Shown here: piece after piece, positions 1 through 6,027 of the stretch | How positions within the stretch are numbered: position 1 is the first letter of the stretch | How the letters are laid out: every line of letters begins with the position of its first letter | Source: Flavobacteriaceae bacterium | Lineage (GTDB): Bacteria > Bacteroidota > Bacteroidia > Flavobacteriales > Flavobacteriaceae | DNA length: 9,601 nucleotides | Assembly (NCBI GenBank): GCA_002702385.1 | Contig: NZZF01000057.1 | Location: 20,413-30,013 of the forward strand | Direction of reading: 5' to 3' | The notes under the pieces: model-generated | The model's input: the letters and a program-made list of their open reading frames with translations, nothing else | Database searches by the model: none | Told to the model about the DNA's origin: nothing | Made by a program: the position numbers and the translations under genes

Positions 1-775
1 TTTCTTCAATAAATTTTTTTAAACTAATTCCTGGATTTTCAGATTTCATAAATCTTTCTCCAATTAAAAAACCATCAAAACCTTCATTCATTAAGTTTTT
101 AATGTCTCTTGGATTTTCAATACCACTTTCAGAAATTTTAACCATTTCGGATGGTATATGTTTAGATATATTTATGCTGTTATTAATGTCAACTTCAAAA
201 CTTTTTAAATCTCTGTTATTTACACCTACTATATCAATGTTTTTTAAATCACATTTTTGCAATTCATCAATTGAATGAATTTCAGTTAATACATTTAATC
301 CTAATTCTTTAGCTATTCTTGAAAAATTAGAAATTTGATTTTTAGTTAGTATAGCTGCAATAAGTAAAATTGCATCCGCACCAATCGATTTAGACTCAAT
401 GATTTGAAACTCATCAATGATAAAATCCTTTCTCAATATTGGAATACTACAGGCCTCTTTAACAATTTTTAAATCTTTTTTTGACCCGCCAAAAAAATAC
501 TCATCTGTTAAAACTGAAATACCTACTGCACCATGTTGTTCATATCCTAAAACGATGTCTTTAGTTTTTGAAGTAAAATTAATTTCTTTCTTAGAAGGAG
601 ATTTTCTTTTATGTTCAGCAATTATTGAGATTTGGTTTTGCAAGATATTTTTTGAAAGGCTTTTTGTAGGTATACCAAAATAATCGCTTTTCTCTAGAGA
701 TGTATAAGATTCTGAGTTTTTTAGTTGATTTACTTCAACTATTTTTCTCTCAACTATTTTATCTAAAATATTCAT
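1..775 (-). CDS. trpC: Indole-3-glycerol phosphate synthase, 3' end cut by window edge
   Basis: This cytoplasmic TIM-barrel enzyme converts carboxyphenylamino-deoxyribulose phosphate to indole-3-glycerol phosphate, the fourth step of tryptophan synthesis. I translated it by hand from the ATG at 775-773: 258 codons run to the edge without a stop, close to the family's usual 255-265, so only a few C-terminal residues are missing. Family active-site positions are present: Glu54 and Lys56 in IIAEHKRKSPSK, Lys116 in LRKDF, Glu165 in VLTE, Asn187 in VGVNNRDL, Glu216 in ISESG, and the phosphate-binding GFLIGERFM near 235-243. The ATG overlaps the trpD stop as ATGA, which implies translational coupling. 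One oddity is SPSKK (residues 59-63) where most relatives have SPSKG. An antisense reading frame covering 417-683 is a shadow. Identification is secure; the exact C-terminus is not visible. Confidence 0.95.
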   Translation of the reverse strand, partial: MNILDKIVERKIVEVNQLKNSESYTSLEKSDYFGIPTKSLSKNILQNQISIIAEHKRKSPSKKEINFTSKTKDIVLGYEQHGAVGISVLTDEYFFGGSKKDLKIVKEACSIPILRKDFIIDEFQIIESKSIGADAILLIAAILTKNQISNFSRIAKELGLNVLTEIHSIDELQKCDLKNIDIVGVNNRDLKSFEVDINNSINISKHIPSEMVKISESGIENPRDIKNLMNEGFDGFLIGERFMKSENPGISLKKFIEE

Positions 776-1767
776 TTACTTATACTTAAAAGTTTATTAA
801 ATGAATTGAGAGCTTTTTTGCTTTCCAGTGATTCCCTAGCAATACTTAAACACTCTGTTATTTTTTTTGATGATATAGTCTTTATTGCTAATGCAGCATT
901 AGCTAGTATAACATTTTTTTGCGCTTCAGTACAATTATCATTCAAAACATCCATAAAAATTTTTGCTGAGCTGATGATATCAGAACCTCCCTCGATTTGA
1001 TTTTGTTTTAATTTTTTTAAGTCAAAATAACTAGAGTCTAAGATTTGTTCACTCTTGTTATTGATTAATTTAAATTCATTGGTCAATGATACTTCATCAT
1101 ATCCGTCAAGAGAATATAATACAGAGAAGTTTTTATCTGTATTTCTGAAAATATGACCATATAATCTTGCAAGGTCTAAGCTATATACACCAGTTATTTG
1201 ATTTTTTGGTTGACATGGGTTAACAAGCGGTCCTAATACATTAAAAAATGTTTTAAAACCTAAACTTCTTCTTACTGGAGCAACATTTTTCATTGCAGGG
1301 TGAAATAGTGGAGCATGTAAAAAAGTGATATTAGATTCATCAATACATTTTCTTAAAAAATCATAATCATTTGAAAATTTAATACCTAGAAACTCTAATA
1401 CATTACTGGAGCCACATCCTGATGAAACACCATAGTTACCATGTTTAGTAACTGTATATCCAGCTCCAGCTACTACAAATGATGAAATAGTTGAAATATT
1501 GAATGTGTTTTTTCCATCTCCACCTGTTCCGCATAAATCTATTGAGTTTAAATCATCAAAATCAATTTTAAGACATAGGTCAAGTAATGCATCTCTAAAT
1601 CCTTCAATTTCTTCAACACAAGGCATTCTCATTTTGTAGACCGTCAAAAATGAAGCAATTAATGAATCATCATATTTTTTTGCAGAAATTTCTAACAAAA
1701 CAGATTTTGACTCATCATATGTTAGAGTCTCATTTTCAAAAAGTTTTTCTAATAAATTTTTCATCAT
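772..1767 (-). CDS. trpD: Anthranilate phosphoribosyltransferase
   Basis: This enzyme transfers phosphoribose from PRPP to anthranilate, the second step of the pathway. The 331-residue length is normal for the family. Visible motifs are the PRPP/Mg-binding glycine loop CGTGGDGKNTFNIST (residues 79-93), KHGNYGVSSGCGSSNVLE (108-125), and HPAMKNVAPVRRSLGFKTFFNVLGP in the centre. The usual KHGNRxVSSKSGS form is replaced by KHGNYGVSSGCGS, which I recall as the Bacteroidota version rather than a lesion. Two ATGs are adjacent (1767 and 1764). The first forms an ATGA overlap with the trpG stop and is chosen because the other two junctions in the operon are identical. The gene stands alone, not fused to trpG as in enteric bacteria. 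Confidence 0.97.
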   Translation of the reverse strand: MMKNLLEKLFENETLTYDESKSVLLEISAKKYDDSLIASFLTVYKMRMPCVEEIEGFRDALLDLCLKIDFDDLNSIDLCGTGGDGKNTFNISTISSFVVAGAGYTVTKHGNYGVSSGCGSSNVLEFLGIKFSNDYDFLRKCIDESNITFLHAPLFHPAMKNVAPVRRSLGFKTFFNVLGPLVNPCQPKNQITGVYSLDLARLYGHIFRNTDKNFSVLYSLDGYDEVSLTNEFKLINNKSEQILDSSYFDLKKLKQNQIEGGSDIISSAKIFMDVLNDNCTEAQKNVILANAALAIKTISSKKITECLSIARESLESKKALNSFNKLLSISK

Positions 1768-2327
1768 GTATTAATCCAATTTTTTAAAAGAATTTTACCG
1801 TGTTCAGTGAGAATAGACTCAGGATGAAATTGAACACCCCACAACTTAAATTTTTTATGTTTAAATGCCATTATATTTTTATCATAATCATGAGCTAGAA
1901 GTTCAAATTCATCATTCAACTCTTTAACTACCCAAGAATGGTATCTGCCTACTTTGAGAGTCTTGGGAATGGATGTAAAAAGAACATCATCTTTTACAAC
2001 TTTTATTTCAGTTGAAATTCCATGAAAAACATCATCTAAGTTCAATAAATCACACCCTAATGTTTCTGCTATTGCTTGATGTCCGAGGCATACTCCCAAA
2101 AAATTTTTTGTTTTATAATAATTAGATATAATTGATTTTAATAATCCAGCTTCATCAGGAATACCTGGTCCTGGTGATAATAAAATTTTGTCAAAATTAT
2201 TAACATGATTAATATCAATCATATCATTTCTAAATACTTCAACTTCACAATCTAAATCCTCTAGATAGTGTACTAGATTGTAAGTAAATGAGTCGTAATT
2301 ATCAATAACTAAAATTTTATTTTTCAT
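1764..2327 (-). CDS. trpG: Anthranilate synthase glutamine amidotransferase subunit
   Basis: This class I glutamine amidotransferase supplies ammonia to TrpE for anthranilate formation. The protein has 187 residues, the standard size for a free-standing TrpG. It shows the N-terminal ILVIDNYDSFTYNLVHYL, the oxyanion strand LLSPGPGIPDEAG (residues 49-61), the nucleophile Cys80 in GVCLGHQAIAE, and the His168/Glu170 pair in VQFHPESILTEHG. The gene overlaps trpE upstream and trpD downstream by four bases each. PabA is a close homologue and some bacteria share one subunit between tryptophan and folate synthesis. The position inside a trp operon makes TrpG the main role; a second role with a PabB elsewhere cannot be excluded. 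Confidence 0.96.
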   Translation of the reverse strand: MKNKILVIDNYDSFTYNLVHYLEDLDCEVEVFRNDMIDINHVNNFDKILLSPGPGIPDEAGLLKSIISNYYKTKNFLGVCLGHQAIAETLGCDLLNLDDVFHGISTEIKVVKDDVLFTSIPKTLKVGRYHSWVVKELNDEFELLAHDYDKNIMAFKHKKFKLWGVQFHPESILTEHGKILLKNWINT

Positions 2328-3718
2328 TTTAATTCTGCTTTTTCAATTGATTTCTTTAATGCTCCAACTTTGTTGTATACTTCATTTAATTCATTTTTTG
2401 GAACAGACTTCGAGACCACTCCAGCACCAGCTTGAAAATACAATGATTGGTTTTTAGATAAAAATGATCTTATAATAATTGCATGGTTAAAGTTTCCTTC
2501 AATGTCAATCATTCCAATTGCTCCACCATAGAATTGTCTTTTTGATGTTTCATAGTGATTTATTAATTCCATTGCTTTGTACTTAGGTGCACCTGTTAAA
2601 GTTCCAGCTGGAAATGTATTACCAATTATTTCTTTAGATTTTGATTTAAGAGTTCCAGTAACCTTTGATACCAAATGAATTACGTGAGAGTAAAACTGAA
2701 TTTCTCTATCTTTTTCCACAACAACATCTTTACATGATCTACTTAAATCATTTCTTGCAAGATCCACAAGCATCATGTGTTCACTATTTTCCTTATCATC
2801 TTTTAACAATTCCTTAGCTTTTTCTCTATCATAATTATCATCACCTGTTCTCTTAAATGTTCCTGCAATAGGATGAATTTCTGCCTTTTGATTATTAATA
2901 ACTAATTGTGCTTCTGGTGAACTTCCAAAAATTTTAAATTTACCATAGTCAAAATAAAATAGATATGGTGATGGGTTTATAGATCTTAGATTTCTGTAAA
3001 CATTAAAATCATCACCTTCAAACGGTTGAACAAATTTTCTTGACAAAACTATTTGAAATACATCTCCTCGCATGCAATGTGAAATACCATTTTTTACTAG
3101 TTTTATAAATTCTTTATCAGTAAGATTGGATTTAATATCTCCAACTTTTTTAAAATTAAAATTAGAAATAGCTTTATTGAATATTAATTTTTCAATTTTA
3201 TTTATTTCATCATTATCTTTTGAAAAAGAAATAATTGTTGATTGATTATTAAAAGTGTTTACAACAATAACATTTTCATATAAACAGTATAGCATTTGAG
3301 GTATTCTATCACCATAATTTTTATTAGAAAGTTTAATATTTTCAAAGTAGTTTATTGAATCATAACTCATATATCCATAAATTCCTTTACTCTGGAATTT
3401 ATCATTTTTATATTCATTAGAAAATTCAAAAGAACCAATGAATTCATTAAGTTTTTCTAAAACCGATTTATCATCATTAATTTTTTCGGTAATAAATTCT
3501 TTACCAGGATATTTTGTTTTAATATTATTATTTTCTACTTGAAATTTTGCTATAGGTTTGAAGCATATATAAGCGTAACTATTATCTTTTGAGCTGTAAT
3601 CACTACTTTCTAGTAATATAGAATTTGCATAGTTATCTCTTATCTTTAAATAAATACTGACAGGCGTTAATGTGTCAGTAATTATTTCTTTTCTATTTTC
3701 ATTTAATTTAAACTTCAT
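2324..3718 (-). CDS. trpE: Anthranilate synthase component I
   Basis: This subunit makes anthranilate from chorismate, using ammonia delivered by TrpG; it is the first committed and usually feedback-inhibited step. With the ATG at 3718 the protein has 464 residues, normal for the family. The N-terminal part has the tryptophan-binding element SILLESSDYSS (33-43). The chorismate-binding domain shows RGDVFQIVLSRKF (217-229), NPSPYLFYF (248-256), FGSSPE (264-269), HPIAGTFKR (282-290), EHMMLVDLARNDLSR (313-327), HVIHLVSKV (345-353), TFPAGTLTGAPK (368-379) and YGGAIGMID (397-405). A longer frame opens at a TTG at 3748, but that codon lies inside the 5' arm of the attenuator terminator, so the ATG at 3718 is the real start. 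No Shine-Dalgarno sequence precedes it; the upstream stretch is AT-rich. Confidence 0.97.
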   Translation of the reverse strand: MKFKLNENRKEIITDTLTPVSIYLKIRDNYANSILLESSDYSSKDNSYAYICFKPIAKFQVENNNIKTKYPGKEFITEKINDDKSVLEKLNEFIGSFEFSNEYKNDKFQSKGIYGYMSYDSINYFENIKLSNKNYGDRIPQMLYCLYENVIVVNTFNNQSTIISFSKDNDEINKIEKLIFNKAISNFNFKKVGDIKSNLTDKEFIKLVKNGISHCMRGDVFQIVLSRKFVQPFEGDDFNVYRNLRSINPSPYLFYFDYGKFKIFGSSPEAQLVINNQKAEIHPIAGTFKRTGDDNYDREKAKELLKDDKENSEHMMLVDLARNDLSRSCKDVVVEKDREIQFYSHVIHLVSKVTGTLKSKSKEIIGNTFPAGTLTGAPKYKAMELINHYETSKRQFYGGAIGMIDIEGNFNHAIIIRSFLSKNQSLYFQAGAGVVSKSVPKNELNEVYNKVGALKKSIEKAELK

Positions 3719-3721
3719 ATA

Positions 3722-3753
3722 ATAAAAAAAGGCCTGTCGCACAGACAAGCCTT
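3722..3753 (-). terminator. Intrinsic terminator of the trp attenuator
   Basis: Read on the minus strand, a 10-bp stem AAGGCTTGTC / GACAGGCCTT (3753-3744 with 3738-3729, one T-G wobble) encloses a 5-base loop TGTGC. It runs straight into a tract of seven T (3730-3724). This is a textbook rho-independent terminator. It sits between the leader peptide stop codon and the trpE start, the position expected for an attenuator that ends transcription when tryptophan is plentiful. Confidence 0.93.
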
Positions 3754-3792
3754 AAATATTTTAAAATCTTAAACTTATAGCGACAGGAGCCT
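3730..3792 (-). promoter_or_regulatory. trp attenuator: alternative RNA pairing across leader and terminator
   Basis: The segment at 3787-3780 (CCTGTCGC, the end of the leader peptide frame) is perfectly complementary over 8 bases to 3740-3733 (GCGACAGG), which spans the terminator loop and 3' arm. After a 2-base bulge, AGG at 3792-3790 can also pair with CCT at 3732-3730. This fold excludes the terminator hairpin. Inferred logic: a ribosome stalled on the Trp codons leaves 3792-3780 free to capture the 3' arm, while a ribosome at the stop codon masks it and the terminator forms. Unlike the classical E. coli design, I find no segment complementary to the terminator's 5' arm. The competing stem would need to close a 39-base loop, so the exact switching mechanism is uncertain. 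Rfam has, from memory, a Bacteroidota trp leader family (Bacteroid-trp) to which this may belong. Confidence 0.7.
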
Positions 3793-3834
3793 AAACTTCA
3801 TAAAGTGCCACCAAAATTTAAAACGGTTATTCAT
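3775..3834 (-). CDS. trpL: trp operon leader peptide with tandem Trp codons
   Basis: A 19-codon frame on the minus strand, ATG at 3834 and TAA at 3777-3775, encodes MNNRFKFWWHFMKFRLLSL. Two adjacent TGG codons (3813-3808) are the sensor: ribosomes would stall there when charged tRNA-Trp is scarce. Tryptophan is otherwise rare in a peptide this short, and the frame lies directly upstream of a terminator and trpE, so a regulatory peptide is much the best reading. The last codons (3792-3780) overlap the segment able to pair with the terminator's 3' arm, so a ribosome reaching the stop codon would cover it. The peptide itself probably has no function once made. There is no ribosome binding site, and transcription seems to start at or next to this ATG. 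Confidence 0.88.
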   Translation of the reverse strand: MNNRFKFWWHFMKFRLLSL

Positions 3835-3838
3835 ATCT

Positions 3839-3872
3839 CAAATATAGAAACTTTTTTTTAAAAAATAACCAA
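3839..3872 (-). promoter_or_regulatory. Probable trp operon promoter (Bacteroidota type)
   Basis: Minus-strand TATATTTG (3846-3839) matches the Bacteroidota -7 consensus TAnnTTTG exactly. A TTG (3872-3870) lies 23 bases upstream, the upper end of the spacing accepted for the -33 element. Only four bases separate the -7 box from the trpL ATG, so the start site should fall at about 3836-3832 and the leader peptide would be translated with almost no 5' untranslated region. Assigned by motif only. Confidence 0.6.
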
Positions 3873-3884
3873 AGAAAAAAGTTT
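3848..3884. repeat. Inverted repeat in the trp / rhodanese intergenic region
   Basis: AAACTTTTTT (3848-3857) and AAAAAAGTTT (3875-3884) form perfect 10-bp inverted arms separated by 17 bases. They flank the spacer and -33 element of the trp promoter. It could be an operator or an A-tract-rich promoter element. In DNA this AT-rich such a repeat can also arise by chance, and no bound regulator can be named. Confidence 0.4.
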
Positions 3885-3919
3885 AAATACTTAATTTAAC
3901 AGACTAAAATTTTAAAAAA

Positions 3920-4237
3920 ATGAATTTGAATATCCAAGATTGGAAAACTAATAAAGAGTCAAGCTCAAAAAATATATGTTTAGATGTAAGAACTATAGAA
4001 GAATTTAATCAAGGATATATTGATGATTCTATAAATGTAGATTTTTATAAATCAATGGAATTTATGAAGTTTTTAGATAAATGTTCAAAGGATGAAAATT
4101 ATTATGTTTATTGTAGGTCGGGTAAAAGAAGTTATGCAGCATGTGAGATAATGAAAGAGTTTGGTTTCAATAATGTCTTTAATCTTGATGGTGGTTTTTT
4201 AAAATGGCTTGAATGTGGATTTGATATAAATGAATAA
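3920..4237 (+). CDS. Single-domain rhodanese-like sulfurtransferase
   Basis: A 105-residue protein made of one rhodanese domain and nothing else. It has the typical opening CLDVRTIEEFNQGYIDDSINV (residues 20-40) and the active-site loop CRSGKRS with catalytic Cys65 followed by the cradle of small and basic residues that binds the persulfide. The end, FNLDGGFLKWLECGFDI, is the usual GG-xxxW close of the fold. There is no signal peptide, so it acts in the cytoplasm as a sulfur carrier or transferase; the substrate cannot be told. The start ATG follows an A-rich stretch without a Shine-Dalgarno sequence. Its last 8 bases overlap the next gene, so the two are translated from one message. It is transcribed divergently from trp. 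Confidence 0.9.
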   Translation: MNLNIQDWKTNKESSSKNICLDVRTIEEFNQGYIDDSINVDFYKSMEFMKFLDKCSKDENYYVYCRSGKRSYAACEIMKEFGFNNVFNLDGGFLKWLECGFDINE

Positions 4238-4448
4238 GTTAAGATATAGTTTAGAAAAATATGGATTTAGAGTCTGTTCAAGATTAGCAGATTTTTTAGG
4301 AATTAAATCAAAGTACGTAAGGCTAGCCTTTATTTATAGTAGCTTTTTTGGTCTTGGTATTGGATTTTTTATACATCTCGTTCTAGCTTTTTGGATGAGA
4401 CTTAAAGATATAGTATATTCGAAAAGATCTTCAGTTTTTGACTTATGA
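4230..4448 (+). CDS. Small PspC-domain membrane protein
   Basis: This 72-residue protein fits the PspC family: a short basic N-terminal segment (RYSLEKYGFRVCSRLADFLGIKSKYVRLAFIY-like, residues 5-36), one membrane-spanning stretch at about 33-57 (SSFFGLGIGFFIHLVLAF), and a polar tail ending KRSSVFDL. PspC in enterobacteria signals membrane stress to PspA. No pspA, pspB or pspF is present here, and such stand-alone short PspC proteins are common in flavobacteria, so a stress role is only an inference. The ATG sits inside the end of the rhodanese gene (ATGAATAA overlap), which argues for coupled translation. Twenty-two bases separate it from the symporter gene, so all three probably form one operon. 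Confidence 0.85.
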   Translation: MNKLRYSLEKYGFRVCSRLADFLGIKSKYVRLAFIYSSFFGLGIGFFIHLVLAFWMRLKDIVYSKRSSVFDL

Positions 4449-4470
4449 TCACTTAATCAAACAATCATTT

Positions 4471-5994
4471 ATGAAAAAAATATTTCTCCTAAGTTTTTTT
4501 AGTCTTTTTACATTACCTGTTTTTTCCCAGGAAAAAGGTTTAGATCAAAGAATTGATGAAGCATTTCAACCGATATCAGATTTTTTTAGTCAGGTAGTCT
4601 TTTTTTCCATTGGCGAAAACCCTTTTGTTATTTATCTTTTAGTTGGTAGTGCTATCTTTTTTACATTATATTTTGGTTTTCCAAATATTAGATATTTTAT
4701 AACATCTATTAATGTAGTTCGTGGAAAATATGATGAAATTGAAAAAGACGGTTCTGATTCAAAAGACGGTGAAGTTTCACATTTTCAAGCTCTTACAACT
4801 GCAGTTTCTGGAACTGTGGGGAATGGTAATATTGCTGGTGTAGCACTAGCAATTGCTTTAGGTGGACCTGGAGCTACGTTCTGGATGATTGTTTGTGGGT
4901 TAATGGGAATGTCATTAAAATTTGTTGAATGTACTTTGGGTGTTCATTACCGTGATGTTGATAAAGATGGAGTAGTGTATGGTGGACCAATGTATTACTT
5001 AAGTAAAGGACTTAAAGAAAAAGGCTTTGCAACCTTAGGAAAAATTTCAGCAATTTTGTTTGCTATTTTTTGTATTGGCGGATCTTTTGGAGGAGGTAAT
5101 GCAGCACAAGCTAATCAAGCAGCCATAGTTTTAAAAGATTTACTTGGATTTGAATCTACATTTGCAGGTGCTGTGATTGGATTAATTCTTGCTGTTATCG
5201 TAGGAATTATAATTATAGGTGGGATAAAAAGAATAGCTTCTGTTACAGAAAAAATTGTTCCATTTATGGCATTACTATACATACTTGCTTGTGTATATAT
5301 ATTAGGTATAAATTTTAGTTTTATTGACGATGCATTTGCTCTAATTTTTAGAGAAGCTTTTAATCCAACTGCAATTGGTGTTGGAGGAATAATTGGTGTT
5401 CTAATGGTAGGATTTAGAAGAGCAGCATTTTCAAATGAAGCTGGTGTAGGTTCTGCTTCAATAGCTCACTCAGCTGTAAAAACTAAATATGCTGCATCCG
5501 AAGGTTTAGTAGCTTTACTTGAGCCTTTTATTGATACAGTTGTTATATGTACGTTAACAGCACTAGTAATAATTACATTTAATTCAACAGGTGTATTTGC
5601 ATACGGTGGAGAAGGTGGAGTTTTAATTGATGGAGTTATGTATGAAGGAGCTGGAATTACATCAAAAGCATTTGCAGAGTATATACCATTCTCTGATATT
5701 TTCTTAACAGTTGCTGTGGTATTATTCGCAGTTTCAACTATGATATCGTGGTCGTATTATGGACTTCAGTCATGGAAATATTTGTTTGGTAGAGGAGAAA
5801 AATCTGATTTAACATATAAATTGTTATTTCTTTCATTTGTAATTATAGGATCTGCTGCAAGTATGAATTCTATATGGGCATTTTCAGATGCAATGATTTT
5901 TGCAATGGTTTTCCCAAATATGGTTGGACTATACTTGCTATTTCCAGTGGTTAAAAATCAATTAAATAAATATCTTAATGCAATTAAGAAATAA
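4471..5994 (+). CDS. Sodium:alanine/glycine symporter, AGCS family
   Basis: A 507-residue inner-membrane transporter of the alanine or glycine:cation symporter family (APC fold), taking up a small amino acid with Na+. Signature stretches are GTVGNGNIAGVALAIALGGPGATFWM (about residues 114-139), the GGPMYYL motif (171-177), and FSNEAGVGSASIAHSAVKT (320-338). About ten hydrophobic segments are spread through 50-495. The N-terminus MKKIFLLSFFSLFTLPVFSQ looks like a cleavable signal peptide with a Q at its end, typical of Bacteroidota envelope proteins. The frame is open 11 codons further to a TTG at 4438 inside the PspC gene, but the ATG at 4471 gives the signal peptide its proper start and is preferred. 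Substrate (alanine, glycine or other) cannot be fixed from the sequence. Confidence 0.93.
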   Translation: MKKIFLLSFFSLFTLPVFSQEKGLDQRIDEAFQPISDFFSQVVFFSIGENPFVIYLLVGSAIFFTLYFGFPNIRYFITSINVVRGKYDEIEKDGSDSKDGEVSHFQALTTAVSGTVGNGNIAGVALAIALGGPGATFWMIVCGLMGMSLKFVECTLGVHYRDVDKDGVVYGGPMYYLSKGLKEKGFATLGKISAILFAIFCIGGSFGGGNAAQANQAAIVLKDLLGFESTFAGAVIGLILAVIVGIIIIGGIKRIASVTEKIVPFMALLYILACVYILGINFSFIDDAFALIFREAFNPTAIGVGGIIGVLMVGFRRAAFSNEAGVGSASIAHSAVKTKYAASEGLVALLEPFIDTVVICTLTALVIITFNSTGVFAYGGEGGVLIDGVMYEGAGITSKAFAEYIPFSDIFLTVAVVLFAVSTMISWSYYGLQSWKYLFGRGEKSDLTYKLLFLSFVIIGSAASMNSIWAFSDAMIFAMVFPNMVGLYLLFPVVKNQLNKYLNAIKK

Positions 5995-6027
5995 TTCTTT
6001 TGGCATTTTTTTTGTTTTAATTAAACT

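Noticed and set aside
417..683. 88-codon plus-strand reading frame
   Set aside because: Lies wholly antisense to trpC, whose conserved motifs run through the same bases; the frame's translation has no recognisable family pattern.
806..1000. 64-codon plus-strand reading frame
   Set aside because: Antisense to the C-terminal part of trpD; a shadow of AT-rich coding sequence.
3719..3748. Upstream TTG start for trpE adding ten residues
   Set aside because: The codon is in the 5' arm of the attenuator terminator and the extra residues are just its translation; the ATG at 3718 gives the normal family N-terminus.
4438..4470. Upstream TTG start for the AGCS symporter
   Set aside because: It would overlap the PspC gene and put 11 residues before a clear signal peptide that begins at the ATG at 4471.
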